A stretch of 63,009 nucleotides of DNA from Corallococcus llansteffanensis (GCF_003612055.1 NZ_RAWB01000003.1:1-63009); one strand, 5' to 3'. Shown: positions 49,714 to 59,561, counted from the first letter of the stretch. The notes: generated by a model not told the origin, from the letters alone. Program-made: numbers and translations.

Positions 49714-51477
49714 ATGACAATCCAGCCGCTCCACCGACTCGGGCTCCCGCCAACGGCGTCGCGCGCCTGGAAGGTCGCCGCCGCATCCTCCCCCGCCACG
49801 CTCTGGGCCCTGCTTGCCGCCGTCGTGGGAACCGCGCTGGCCGTCTCACCGGAAGCGGCGAGCTCACCGCTCCGGAGCGGCGGGCTCCTGCTTCCGAAGC
49901 ACCTCGTCTTCGCCACCGGTGCCCTGGCGTGTGCCATTGCTTGTACCGCCACCTGGCGCCATCACCGGGTGGGTGTCACGACCTTTGACCTGGCGGCGCT
50001 CGGCTACCTGGCGGTCGGGTTTCTCGCCATGGCGGTGAACGGCTTCAGTGCGCCCTTCAGCCTTCCCTGGATTGCACTTCACCTGGGTGCGTTCGTCATG
50101 GTGGCAACGGCCTGCGAGGCCGCGGGCCAGCGCCGCGAAGCGCTCGTGGACGGGCTCATCGGTGCGGGAGTCCTCATCGCGCTCATCGCGCTCCATGAGT
50201 CCGCCGGTGGCCAGCTGCCGTGGGACATCGTGCGACGTCCGGGCGCGACCTTCGCCAACCGCAACGCCGTGGGTGGCTATTGCGCGATCCTGACGCCCCT
50301 GGCCCTGGCACGCGCGACGATGAAGCCACATCCCCTGCGGACGTTCGCCGCTTCGGCGCTCCTGCTGACAGTCGCGCTCTGCCGCGCACGGAGCAGCTGG
50401 CTGGGGCTGCTCGTCGCGGGCTTGCTCTCGGTGGCTGCGTGTATCGAGCTGAAGCGTCGAGGCATGCTGCCCGCGCTTCCAAGGCGTGGGCTCATCGGCG
50501 CGTGCGTCGCGGGGCTCGCCGTGGTGGTGGCCTTGAACGCGGGGTCCTGGGCCGGGCTCAACTGGAAGGAGCCCACGCCGCTCAAGTCGTCGTTCTCCCG
50601 CCTGCTCGAGCATGACGCCGGGACGGGACTCAGCCGCGTCGAGCAACATCAGGTCGGGCTGGCCATGCTCTCGGTCAAGCCGCTCATCGGCTTCGGACCG
50701 GAACTCTGGCGCCGCGAAGCCCCGCGGTTCGCGCATGCGGCCACGGGGCAACACGCCCGATTCATTGCTCCGCTCTGGAGCCCTGCCTCTGACCTGCTAC
50801 GCCACGCGGTCGAGACCGGGCTGCTCGGCCTGGCCGCGGCCGGGGCCATGGCATTCTCCCTGCTGGCGGGTGCACGTCGCCGCGTCACACAGGCGGGAGA
50901 ACTGGTGACCCTGGCGGCCATGGGCAGCCTGGTCGTCGCCCTGGTCATCAGTGGCTTCGATGCGCTGCTGACCCGGCCCGCCTCCGTCGCGCTGGTGGCG
51001 GCGCTCGCGGGCCTGCTGCGGAGCGACTGCGAGCGCCGAGCTGAGCTCGCTCCTGCCTGGGCCGGCGGCGCCGCCATCTCGCTGGCGGCGCTCCTGGCCC
51101 TGGGCATCTCCGCCCCGCGGTACCTTGCCTTGAAGTCGCTCACCGAGGACTTCTCCGCCACGGCCGTGCTGCGTGTAAGCCCGTTCCAATTCCACCCCTA
51201 CGAGGCATTGCTCACGGTGGTCATGAGCGAGCGCAGGGAACGCTGTTCGACCCTGGCCCCGGCCGCGACCCTCGTGGACACGTACCTGCCGAATGAACCC
51301 GAGCTCCTGCGGTTGCTCGCCCGGTGCGCCGAGCAGCAGGGAGACTGGAGCGCCGCGGCGGACCATCTCCGCAGGGCACGGGTCATCGAGCCCCATGACA
51401 CGAACACGGAGCTCGCGCTCCGGGCCGTGCTGTCGCGCCAATCCACCGGGCTCGGGGACGGCGAGGCGCATCCATGA
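49714..51477 (+). CDS. O-antigen ligase/polymerase-like polytopic membrane protein with C-terminal TPR-like part
   Basis: 587 residues. About 11-12 hydrophobic segments between residues 25 and 470, with the family signature RPGATFANRNAVGGYCAI followed by helices, SSWLGLLVAGLL, and a large periplasmic loop beginning near residue 275 (NWKEPTPLKSSFSR, EQHQVGLAMLSVKPLIGFGP). This is the Wzy_C/WaaL arrangement that joins or extends glycan chains at the periplasmic face. The C-terminal 110 residues after the last helix are helical pairs (NEPELLRLLARCAEQQG), resembling tetratricopeptide repeats. The stop overlaps the next start (ATGA at 51474), so the S9 peptidase is translationally coupled. The glycan substrate is not deducible. 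Confidence 0.88.
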   Translation: MTIQPLHRLGLPPTASRAWKVAAASSPATLWALLAAVVGTALAVSPEAASSPLRSGGLLLPKHLVFATGALACAIACTATWRHHRVGVTTFDLAALGYLAVGFLAMAVNGFSAPFSLPWIALHLGAFVMVATACEAAGQRREALVDGLIGAGVLIALIALHESAGGQLPWDIVRRPGATFANRNAVGGYCAILTPLALARATMKPHPLRTFAASALLLTVALCRARSSWLGLLVAGLLSVAACIELKRRGMLPALPRRGLIGACVAGLAVVVALNAGSWAGLNWKEPTPLKSSFSRLLEHDAGTGLSRVEQHQVGLAMLSVKPLIGFGPELWRREAPRFAHAATGQHARFIAPLWSPASDLLRHAVETGLLGLAAAGAMAFSLLAGARRRVTQAGELVTLAAMGSLVVALVISGFDALLTRPASVALVAALAGLLRSDCERRAELAPAWAGGAAISLAALLALGISAPRYLALKSLTEDFSATAVLRVSPFQFHPYEALLTVVMSERRERCSTLAPAATLVDTYLPNEPELLRLLARCAEQQGDWSAAADHLRRARVIEPHDTNTELALRAVLSRQSTGLGDGEAHP

Positions 51478-53318
51478 CGCGCCCCCCGCTGCGTCTCCAG
51501 GCGGGTGCCGAGGTGGCGTCCCTCGGCCGTCGCCGGTTCATGGGCGGTGCGCTCGCGGGACTCGCGGTCCTGGGTGGCACCCTGCTGGTTCGTCGTGCAG
51601 GGCTGCATGGGGCCCCGGGAAGAGGGACGGCCGAAGGCGGTGTGCGGGAGGTGCTCTCGTTCCTGGAGGAGCATGGGAAGCTGCCGGTGACCGCGTCCGG
51701 GGACGGCCGCTGGCTGCTCGAGAAGCGCTTCCTGGCGGATGCCTTCGAGCTTCGGGTCGTCGACCGCGCGACCGGCGCAATCGCGGCTGGCGCGCTGTCC
51801 GCCGACACGCAGCTCGCACTCGCCTTCTGCCCGAAGGGACGGACGGTGGCGTTCCTGGCCTGCTCGGGCGGCGACCGGCGCTTCGCGCTGCAGTTCCTGG
51901 ACATCGACACGGGAAGGGTCACCGCCGCCCCTACTCCTCGCACGCGCTCCGCGGCCGCCCCCATCCTCTGGGCCCCCGATGGCCAGCGCCTGCTCTACAC
52001 CCTGGCCGAGGGCCCATCACAACACGCCGTCGTCTTCGACCGCGGAAGTGGGCAATGGCAGCGCATGGAGCCTCCCCTGGCCGAGCGCTGCGAGCCGGCG
52101 TGGAGCCCGGATGGCCGACGGATTGCCTTGGCTTCTGGACAGCAGCCGGGAGCGTTGGCACTCGTGTCGCTGGACGACCCGCCGGGCGTTCGGACCCTGG
52201 TCATCGCCGATCGGGGCGAGCTGCGCCATCTGTCCTGGCGGCCCGATGGCGGCGCGCTGGCGGTGACCCTTCGGAGGCAGGCCGATGAATATTTCTCCCT
52301 GCTCGAAGTGGACTGCCTCACCGGACGTCAGAGCGTGGTGGCCCAGCCGCCGGGGGACGTGAGCGAGCCAAGATACCTCGGCGCCTCGGAGCTCCTGTTT
52401 CGTGTGGGCTCCGGGGGAGATGCGAGGCTGATGCGCGCGCGGACGGACCCGGGGGAGACGCTCCCCGTGGGGCCGGCGAGCGGCGTGGTGAACCTGAGGA
52501 GCGGGGCCGCCGAGGCAGGACGTGTCTTCGCGCTGCACGTGGGCCGGACGAGCCCGCCGGCGCTGCTCGAGGTGTCGTCCGGTGAGGAGCCCGGGGTGGT
52601 GGGGCGCGCGACGTCCGCGTGGACTTCCGGGTGCACGGACGTCGCGCTTCGCGCGAGGGATGGCCTGGGTCTGCCAGGCTTCCTGTGGCGCCCGGGTACG
52701 CAGTCCGCGCTGGGGCCCTCCGCGGTGGTCCTGGTCCATGGCGGTCCCGCGCTGCAGGAACTGCCGGTCTGGGACGCGAGGGTGCAGGTGTTGCTCCGCG
52801 CGGGCTGTCATGTGCTGAGCTTCAACTACAGAGGCTCGACAGGGTATGGGGCGCGCTTCGAGCGGGCCGGGAACGACGCGGAGCGCACCCTCGACGTCCT
52901 GGCCGCGGTGGACTACTGCGTCGACCGTGTCGGCGTGCCGCGCGAGCGCGTGGTGCTGCTGGGTTCCAGCTATGGGACGTCGCTGGTGGCCGGAGCGATG
53001 GTCGCCGAACCGGGCTGCTGCGGCGCGGCCGTCCTGGTGTCAACGGTGAGGCTGTCCCGCATCGCCCGGCGCCAGCTCCCGGCGCCGCCGCGCGTGGTGG
53101 CTTTTCACGGCGAGAATGACAACCTGCTCGCCCCCGCCCAGGCCCGACGGGAAATCGAAGGATGCCTGGGCCCCGCCGCCCTCGCACACGAAGGGGCGTG
53201 GAGCGTCTTCGAGCACGAGGGGCATCACCTTCACCGCCTCCGCTCCTGGGCTCGGGTCTACGCGTCCGTCATCGCGCTCGACGGTCGAGCCCAGCAGCGC
53301 GACCCGGACCACGGCTGA
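51474..53318 (+). CDS. S9-family (prolyl oligopeptidase-like) serine peptidase with Tat-like leader
   Basis: 614 residues. The N-terminus has a twin-arginine-like RRRFMGGALAGLAVLGG, so export of a folded protein is likely. Residues about 60-370 form a WD-like propeller (APDGQRLLYTLAEG, SPDGRRIALASG). The C-terminal alpha/beta-hydrolase domain has nucleophile motif GSSYG (Ser499), an aspartate candidate in GENDNLLAP and histidine in EHEGHHLHR (His584). S9 enzymes cleave short peptides. Coupling by ATGA overlap to the O-antigen-ligase-like gene is unusual and suggests shared envelope work. The last 10 or so codons (QQRDPDHG) lie in the IS91 relic, so the natural C-terminus was probably a little different. 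Confidence 0.88.
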   Translation: MTRPPLRLQAGAEVASLGRRRFMGGALAGLAVLGGTLLVRRAGLHGAPGRGTAEGGVREVLSFLEEHGKLPVTASGDGRWLLEKRFLADAFELRVVDRATGAIAAGALSADTQLALAFCPKGRTVAFLACSGGDRRFALQFLDIDTGRVTAAPTPRTRSAAAPILWAPDGQRLLYTLAEGPSQHAVVFDRGSGQWQRMEPPLAERCEPAWSPDGRRIALASGQQPGALALVSLDDPPGVRTLVIADRGELRHLSWRPDGGALAVTLRRQADEYFSLLEVDCLTGRQSVVAQPPGDVSEPRYLGASELLFRVGSGGDARLMRARTDPGETLPVGPASGVVNLRSGAAEAGRVFALHVGRTSPPALLEVSSGEEPGVVGRATSAWTSGCTDVALRARDGLGLPGFLWRPGTQSALGPSAVVLVHGGPALQELPVWDARVQVLLRAGCHVLSFNYRGSTGYGARFERAGNDAERTLDVLAAVDYCVDRVGVPRERVVLLGSSYGTSLVAGAMVAEPGCCGAAVLVSTVRLSRIARRQLPAPPRVVAFHGENDNLLAPAQARREIEGCLGPAALAHEGAWSVFEHEGHHLHRLRSWARVYASVIALDGRAQQRDPDHG

Positions 53319-56300
53319 CAGTACGCCAAGACCCTTGAGCCTGCCTCCACACCTCACGCAGGCGAACACGTCGAGGTCGAACGTCCTCCTGAGCAACTCC
53401 GCCCAGTCCACTCGCGGCGTCCGCCCTGATGGCGGATGACCGCCGGCGGCGCGTCACACCCCAGGCGAGCATCATCAGTCCCCCCCAGCTGAGGCCCGCG
53501 GAGGTTCCGCTGCTCGCGCCACAGCCGCAACCTCCGCTGGGGAGCGGTTCGTCGGGAGGCGGCTGGACGCGCGCGGCCACGCTCACCGGGAAGGTGCAGG
53601 TGGCGCTGTTGCCCGAAGGGTCCATGGCGGTGACCGTCACCTGCGTCGTGCCCACGGGGAACACCGTGCCGGAGGCGTGGCTGTAGCTCAGCGTGGGGGT
53701 GGAGGCCGCGTCCCGCGCGATGGCCGCCGGGTAGTCCACGGCCAGGCCCTCCGGAGGTGCCTCCGCCTTCTGCACCGGCGAGGGACAGGTGAGCACCGGG
53801 GCGGTGGTGTCCTGGAGGGTGATGGTGAAGGAACAGGACGCCGTGTTGCCCGCGTCGTCCGTGGCGGAGAGGACGACTTCGGTCGTGCCCAGGGGGAAGT
53901 GGCTTCCGGGGGCTTGACTCAGCGACACGCTGGGAGACGCCGTCACCGTGTCACGAGGAGCGGGCACGGAGAAGCTGACGCTGGCACCCGTGGCGTCCTG
54001 GGCCTCGACGGTCAGCGGAGCGGGGCAGCCCACATCCGGCGCCGTGGTGTCCCGCACCGTGACGGTGAAGGCGCACTGGCCGATGTTGCCCGCCACGTCC
54101 GTTGCCTTCGCGCTGACGCGGGTGACGCCCAGCGGGAAGAGCGCCCCGGGCTCATGGCTGACCACGAGCGCCGGCCCGGACGTGACCGCGTCCACGGCCG
54201 TGGGGGTCGCGAAGTCCACGGCGGTACCGGTGCGGCCCGTCGCCTCGACGACGACGTCCGCGCCACAGGTCAGGACCGGGGCCGTGGTGTCGCGCACCAT
54301 GACGCTGAAGGCACACCCGGAGGTGTTGCCGGCCGCGTCCATCGCGGTGACGGTCACCCGCGTGAACCCCACCGGGAACACGGCGCCACTGGCATGGCTG
54401 AGCGCCACCCGGGGCTCAGCCGTGACCGCGTCCGTGGCCGTGGGCGTCGGGAAGGCGACCGTGGCGCCGGAGGGGCCCGTCGCCTCGGTCACCACGTCCG
54501 TGCCACACACCAGGGCCGGCGCCTGCGTGTCTCGCACCGTGACGGTGAAGGCGCAGATGTCCGTGCGGCCCAGCCCGTCCGTGACGGTGGCGCTCACGGA
54601 GGTCGAGCCCAGGGCGAAGTTCGTCCCGGAGTCCTGGCTGTACGCCACGGCGAGCGGCCCACGCCCGGAGGGCGTCGCGGGCGGGTAGACGACGGAGGCG
54701 CCCTGGAGGCTCGTGGCTTCCACCGCGAGCGACGCGGGACAAGTGACCGTGGGCGGAGGCGGCAGGGACACGGTGACGGTGAACGTGCATGAGGCGCCAT
54801 TGCCCGCGCCGTCGGTCGCGAGGACCCGCACCTGCGTGCCGCCCACGTCGAAGTGCGAGCCCGACGCGACGCTGTACTCCACCGTGACGTCCGACACCGG
54901 ATCCGCGGCGCTCGCGGCCGCGTAGGTGACGGTGGCGCCCTGGAGGCTCGTGGCCTCCACCGTGACGTCCGCCGGACACGCCAGCGAGGGGGGCGTCGTG
55001 TCTCGCACCGTGACGGGGAAGGAGCACGAGGCGGAGTTTCCCGCCGCGTCCGTCGCCGTCGCCGTCACCGACGTGGTGCCTGGCGGGAACGTGCTGCCGC
55101 GCTCCTGGCTCAACGACAGCGTGGGCGCGGCCGTGACCGCATCCGTGGCCGTGGGGGCCGGGAAGTCCACCGCGGCCCCGGTGCGTCCCACCGCCTCCGC
55201 CACGACCTCCCCCGGACACGTGAGCCGCGGCGCGGTGGTGTCCCGCACCGTGACGGAGAAGCCGCAGGAGGCCGTGCGCCCGAAGCCATCCACCAGCCTG
55301 GCGGTGACGGAGGTCCTGCCTGGCGCGAACTCACTCCCGGACGCCTGGCTGTACGTCACGGAGAGCGGGAGCACGCCCGTGGCACTGGCGGCCGGGTAGC
55401 TCACGGGCGCGCCCGAAGCACGGGTGGCCTCGGCCACCACGTCCCCCGGGCAGGTGATGCTCGCGGACGGATAGGTGCACGTTCCACCCCCGCACGTTCC
55501 ACCCTCGCACGCGCTCTCACAGCAGACGTCCTCCACGCAGAAACCGCTGGTGCAGTCCGGGCCGTTGGCGCACTTCGCCCCGTTCACGGGGTCGGACACG
55601 AGCCGGAACTTCGCCCGGAGCTGGGCGTACCGCGCCTCATGGGGCTCATACGCCACGAGGAAGCGTCCACGGCCCCAGGAGGCCACCGCGAGCGGCGTCG
55701 TGCTCATCAAGGACGTGTCGAGGTCGGAAATGAGGAACCGCGTCGCATCCACCGCGGAGAGGTCGGGCGCCAACCGTCCGCCCCCGAGCTGCAACGCGGT
55801 CGCCGTGGATTCCCTCCAGACGAGCAGATGGGCCTTGCCGTCGAAAGCCAGGGCGGGCGTCCCCTTGGAATTGCTGGCGTTCGTGAAGAACGCGCGGCCA
55901 CCGCCATCCAGGACCGCGCCGTCCTGGGCCCGGACCCGCGCGCCATAGACTTCGGAAGGAAAGCCGGTCCTCGAGTCCTGCCAGACCGTCAGGAAGTGGC
56001 TTCCGTCGAAGGCCACGGCCGGTGAGCGCTGCGCTTCGGCGCGGGTCGTGAGGGGAAGGCTCTGGCTGTCCGCCACGGTGCCGTCCAATGCGCGCACCCG
56101 CACGGCGTGGATGTCTGGATTCAAGGTCCCATTGCGGTAGTCCGCCCAGGCCACCAGGAAGTAGCCCGCGCCGAAGGCCGTCGCGGGACTGTTTTCGTTG
56201 GCACTCGCCTTCGCCACCGCGATGCCGTTGGGATCCAGCACAGCACCGTCCAGGGCCCGGACCCGCGCGCCATACACGTCGGTCGTCGCCCCCGTCCCAT

Positions 56301-58602
56301 TCCGGGCATCCTCCCAGGTCACGAAGAAGAGCCCGTCACCCGAAGCCACCTTCGGGTTGGACTGGGACCGGGCCGCGGCGCTGACGACGATGTCCGGGGA
56401 GTCCAGCACCACGCCATCCGACTCGCGGATGCGCACGCCGTGGACGTTCACGTCCACGCTGGAGCCGGGTGCGCTGTCCATCCAGGTCACCAGGAACCGG
56501 CCCTCCGCGAACCCCACCGCGGGGTTGGTCTGGGTGTGGTCCCCCGTGGCGATGGGAATGGCCACCGGGTCGAGCACCACGCCATCCGACGCCCTCACGC
56601 GCACGCCGTAGAGGTCGTAGAAGGCAAGGCGGTCGCGGGTGTCGTGCCACACCACGAGGTAGCTGTCCGTGCCCGCGGCCACGGCGGGAGCGCCCTCGGC
56701 GTTGATCACGGCGGAGAGCAACAGCGGAGACGCATCGAGCACCGTCAGGTCCGAAGCCCGCACCCGGACCCCGAAGATGTCCCGGCGGGTTCCGAACAGG
56801 TCATCCCAGAGCACCGTGAAGCGGGTCCCGTCGAAGATGGCGGACGGAGCCAGCTCCCCATGCGTGGTGGACGCGGTCAGGGCCACCCCTCCCGGCTCGA
56901 GCACCGTGCCATCCGCCTCCACCCGCGCGCCCCAGACGTCGGCCAGCGAGGCGTACCCCCGCTGCCACACGACCAGGAAGCGGCGTCCATCCGAGGCGAC
57001 GGAGGAGCTCGTGCTCTGAAGCGGTGTGCCGGAGCCCAGCGCCAGCCCCTGCGGGTCGAGCACCGCCCCATCCGACCTCCTCACCCGTGCGCCACGGATA
57101 CCGTACTCCCCGGTGCGCCTGTCATCCCAGGTCACCAGGAAGGTGCCGGCCACGGAGGCGATGGACGGATTGGCCTGGTGGTTCGTCGCCGTGCAGATGG
57201 CGATGCCCGCCGGGTCGAGCACCGTTCCGGCCACACTGACGCGGGCACCATAGATGTCGTCGGACGTATCGTTCCGGTTGTCGCCCCAGGCCACCAGGAA
57301 CTGGCTGCCATCGAAGCTCACGGCGGGCGAGGACTGGAAGCCCGTCGCGGTGCTGATGGGGATGCCCGAAACGTCGAGCACCACGCCGTCCGACGCCCTC
57401 ACGCGCGCCCCGTAGATGTCCGTGGAGAAGTTGCTCCGGGAGTCCTGCCAGACCACGAGGTACTGGGTGCCATCGAAGGCAACCGCTGAAAACCCCTGGC
57501 TGCTGGCGGCGCTGGAGATGGAGAGGGTGGAGCCCAGGCGCTGGCCGGTGGCGCCGCTCACCCGAACCCCACTCACGTTGTTGCCGTCGTCCCAGGTCAC
57601 CAGGAAGTCGGTTCCGTTGGAGGCCACGGCGGCGTAGTTCTGGAAGCCGGTGCCCGTGGCCAGAGGCAAGCCGGTGAGGTCCAACACCGCGCCATCCGAG
57701 ATGCGCACGCGGGTCCCCATGATGTCCTGGTCGGTGCCGTTGTTGGCGGACCAGACCACCAGGAAGAGGCCATCTCCCACGGCGACCGCGGAGCCCACTT
57801 CCGAATTCCGGGTGGGAGCGGGCACCGGCGCATCGGGGCTGAGCTCCGGAGAGATGATCGGATCCAACACCGCCGGATAGCCCGACGCTTCCAGCACCCG
57901 CGCCGGCACGCGCAGCACCAGCGACGGCCCCTCCCGCACGGACGCCACGGGGGTGCGCGTGCCCGCCGCGTCCACCCAGGTGGCCTGGCCGTAGCGCACG
58001 CCCAGCCCCGTCTGGCGGTCCACGAAGTGGTGTCCCTGCGCCGTCTCGCTGACGTACTCCATGCCCGTCAGCTCGACGCGGACCTCCAGGTCACCGGAGC
58101 CTTCCGGCCGCGCCGCCAGCTCCCAGCGCTGCTCCAGCCCCGCGTCGCCATTCTGGAGCACCTCCACCAGCGGGCCGCGCGCCAGCGCCAGCGCCCCGTC
58201 GTCGCGCACCGACGTCCGCGCGGCCTTCGCCAGCGACCGGCCGTCCCGCGAGACCGACGCCGTCCTCACCCGCAGCGGCGAACCGGTGACGGGAGCGCCC
58301 TGCCCCTCCCGCACGTGGCGCGGTGAGACCTGCAGCGTTCCAGCGGCGTCGACCCGGACCGAGTAGGTCTCCTGTCCGCTCGTGAAGGCCCCGGACTCCG
58401 CGCGGAAGGACTGGCGCACGCGGCGGATGACCGCCTGGAGGTCGATGGGGGGCGCTACGTCCACCGAAGCGGAAGCGCTGGCGGGCGCGGGAGCACTGGC
58501 CGTGGACTCCACGGGCATCTGCGTGGGAGTACACGCGGCGAGGAGCAACACCAGCCCGCCCGCGAGCGCGGAGGACAGACGGAGACAATGGCGGAAGGCC
58601 AT
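53269..58602 (-). CDS. Giant surface lipoprotein: about 14 propeller repeats, 8 HYR domains, MYXO-CTERM tail with abnormal extension
   Basis: 1,777 residues from ATG at 58600-58602; the upstream 20 codons in frame are not needed. Signal helix ends in LAAC, a lipobox. Residues about 260-1040 hold some 14 repeats of about 54 residues (FLVVWQDSRxxxxTDIYGAR, VRASDGxVLD), a propeller-like array. A Cys-rich knot follows (CTSGFCVEDVCCESACEGG). Then come eight HYR (Ig-like) domains starting at CPGDVVAEA and repeating CPxxVxVEA and DTTAP. Next is a MYXO-CTERM-like signal (GGCGCG, a hydrophobic helix, RRRR at about 53440). That signal normally ends the protein. Here 56 more residues follow, read through IS91-like relic 3 in a shifted frame. 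Probably an adhesin or cell-surface binding protein. Confidence 0.85.
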   Translation of the reverse strand: MAFRHCLRLSSALAGGLVLLLAACTPTQMPVESTASAPAPASASASVDVAPPIDLQAVIRRVRQSFRAESGAFTSGQETYSVRVDAAGTLQVSPRHVREGQGAPVTGSPLRVRTASVSRDGRSLAKAARTSVRDDGALALARGPLVEVLQNGDAGLEQRWELAARPEGSGDLEVRVELTGMEYVSETAQGHHFVDRQTGLGVRYGQATWVDAAGTRTPVASVREGPSLVLRVPARVLEASGYPAVLDPIISPELSPDAPVPAPTRNSEVGSAVAVGDGLFLVVWSANNGTDQDIMGTRVRISDGAVLDLTGLPLATGTGFQNYAAVASNGTDFLVTWDDGNNVSGVRVSGATGQRLGSTLSISSAASSQGFSAVAFDGTQYLVVWQDSRSNFSTDIYGARVRASDGVVLDVSGIPISTATGFQSSPAVSFDGSQFLVAWGDNRNDTSDDIYGARVSVAGTVLDPAGIAICTATNHQANPSIASVAGTFLVTWDDRRTGEYGIRGARVRRSDGAVLDPQGLALGSGTPLQSTSSSVASDGRRFLVVWQRGYASLADVWGARVEADGTVLEPGGVALTASTTHGELAPSAIFDGTRFTVLWDDLFGTRRDIFGVRVRASDLTVLDASPLLLSAVINAEGAPAVAAGTDSYLVVWHDTRDRLAFYDLYGVRVRASDGVVLDPVAIPIATGDHTQTNPAVGFAEGRFLVTWMDSAPGSSVDVNVHGVRIRESDGVVLDSPDIVVSAAARSQSNPKVASGDGLFFVTWEDARNGTGATTDVYGARVRALDGAVLDPNGIAVAKASANENSPATAFGAGYFLVAWADYRNGTLNPDIHAVRVRALDGTVADSQSLPLTTRAEAQRSPAVAFDGSHFLTVWQDSRTGFPSEVYGARVRAQDGAVLDGGGRAFFTNASNSKGTPALAFDGKAHLLVWRESTATALQLGGGRLAPDLSAVDATRFLISDLDTSLMSTTPLAVASWGRGRFLVAYEPHEARYAQLRAKFRLVSDPVNGAKCANGPDCTSGFCVEDVCCESACEGGTCGGGTCTYPSASITCPGDVVAEATRASGAPVSYPAASATGVLPLSVTYSQASGSEFAPGRTSVTARLVDGFGRTASCGFSVTVRDTTAPRLTCPGEVVAEAVGRTGAAVDFPAPTATDAVTAAPTLSLSQERGSTFPPGTTSVTATATDAAGNSASCSFPVTVRDTTPPSLACPADVTVEATSLQGATVTYAAASAADPVSDVTVEYSVASGSHFDVGGTQVRVLATDGAGNGASCTFTVTVSLPPPPTVTCPASLAVEATSLQGASVVYPPATPSGRGPLAVAYSQDSGTNFALGSTSVSATVTDGLGRTDICAFTVTVRDTQAPALVCGTDVVTEATGPSGATVAFPTPTATDAVTAEPRVALSHASGAVFPVGFTRVTVTAMDAAGNTSGCAFSVMVRDTTAPVLTCGADVVVEATGRTGTAVDFATPTAVDAVTSGPALVVSHEPGALFPLGVTRVSAKATDVAGNIGQCAFTVTVRDTTAPDVGCPAPLTVEAQDATGASVSFSVPAPRDTVTASPSVSLSQAPGSHFPLGTTEVVLSATDDAGNTASCSFTITLQDTTAPVLTCPSPVQKAEAPPEGLAVDYPAAIARDAASTPTLSYSHASGTVFPVGTTQVTVTAMDPSGNSATCTFPVSVAARVQPPPDEPLPSGGCGCGASSGTSAGLSWGGLMMLAWGVTRRRRSSAIRADAASGLGGVAQEDVRPRRVRLREVWRQAQGSWRTVSRGPGRAAGLDRRAR
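53290..53432 (-). mobile_element. IS91-like transposase C-terminal relic 3
   Basis: The minus strand reads DWAELLRRTFDLDVFACVRC, then GGRLKGLGVL, matching relic 2 through the zinc ribbon before diverging. It sits exactly where two convergent genes meet, and both run into it: the S9 peptidase on plus and the HYR lipoprotein on minus. The catalytic part is gone. Confidence 0.7.
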
Positions 58603-58823
58603 GGGGACTTTCAGTTCAGGAAGAGGTGTCAGCCCATGCGCGACGGGGCGGCACGCCGACAAGGACAGACACTACCCGAACACCGCCACCTTCCAAAAGG
58701 CCCTCGCCCGCCCTGAGACAGCGGTGCGGCCTGACCCAGGCTCCCAGGCGCGCGAACGACAAGCATGTTTTGAATGGCTTTCATGTTTCGCGCGGTTCAA
58801 CGTCCGGGGGGAGATTGCAGGGC

Positions 58824-59132
58824 ATGAAGACGCGTCCTGCCCTCGCACCGTGGAGGGCCGCACGCCCCCTGACGCTGGAGCTGATCTCCCACGGGCACAC
58901 GCTGGCGAAGTACGGCCATCCCCGGGCCGTGCCCCCCAGGCCGCAGGCCTGTTCTGGGCCCCCCGGACTGGCCCCGGGCCAGAATCGTGCTGCGCCAGGA
59001 CCGGCTGGAGTCGGAGCAGTACCTGGTCTTCCACGAGATGGCGCACGCCATCCAGCGGCTGGCCTTCACCCAGTCGATTGAGGCCGCTCCGATCCGCTCG
59101 TCAACGAGCGCATGTGGGAGCGCGTGATAGAC
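58824..59132 (+). pseudogene. Decayed zinc metalloprotease gene (HEMAH fragment)
   Basis: Coding pieces in three frames can be joined: LTLELISHGHTLAKYGHP, then APQAAGLFWAPRTG, then RIVLRQDRLESEQYLVF followed by HEMAHAIQRLAF, then DPLVNERMWERVID. The HExxH motif marks a zinc metalloprotease. At least three frameshifts and the missing C-terminal half make it a relic. It lies in the 960-bp gap between the HYR lipoprotein and the Cys-rich lipoprotein. Confidence 0.5.
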
Positions 59133-59196
59133 TCAGGCGGGTGCGGCAATCCCTTGCGTTCCTGATTCTTGGCTCCGCTGTCATGTCCGCGTGTAG

Positions 59197-59490
59197 GTGT
59201 ACCCGGTGACGGAGAAGCAGCCCATCGACTGGATCGCGAGCTTCCAGGAGGCCGTGTCGGTGGGGGTTCCGAAGGGCGTGCCCGTGGTGGCGCTCGTGGC
59301 GGATCAGCAGGACCTGCCCGACTGGGAGCCCTGGCTTGCGTCGCAGCGAAAGCTGGTCGCGGGCGGTGCTCCCGGCGAGGTCGTGCTCGTCGAGCGGAGC
59401 GGGCACCACATCCCGCGCGACCGTCCCGACGCCGTGGCGGAGGCCATCCACCGCCTGCTTCCACGAGCATCGGAGGAAGAGAAGGAGTGA
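59197..59490 (+). pseudogene. C-terminal fragment of an alpha/beta hydrolase
   Basis: 97 codons reading GVPKGVPVVALVADQQD, then GEVVLVERSGHHIPRDRP and DAVAEAIHRLL. This is the last strand and helix of an alpha/beta hydrolase, with the catalytic histidine (SGHHIP), but the lid and nucleophile elbow are missing. It begins with a weak GTG and no ribosome site, so it is probably a relic. Confidence 0.55.
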
Positions 59491-59561
59491 TCCCGTTGGC
59501 CTGACGCGAATGACAACGCTACGCTGGCGAGGCAGAACAATCCCTCAACCAGGAGAAGCGA

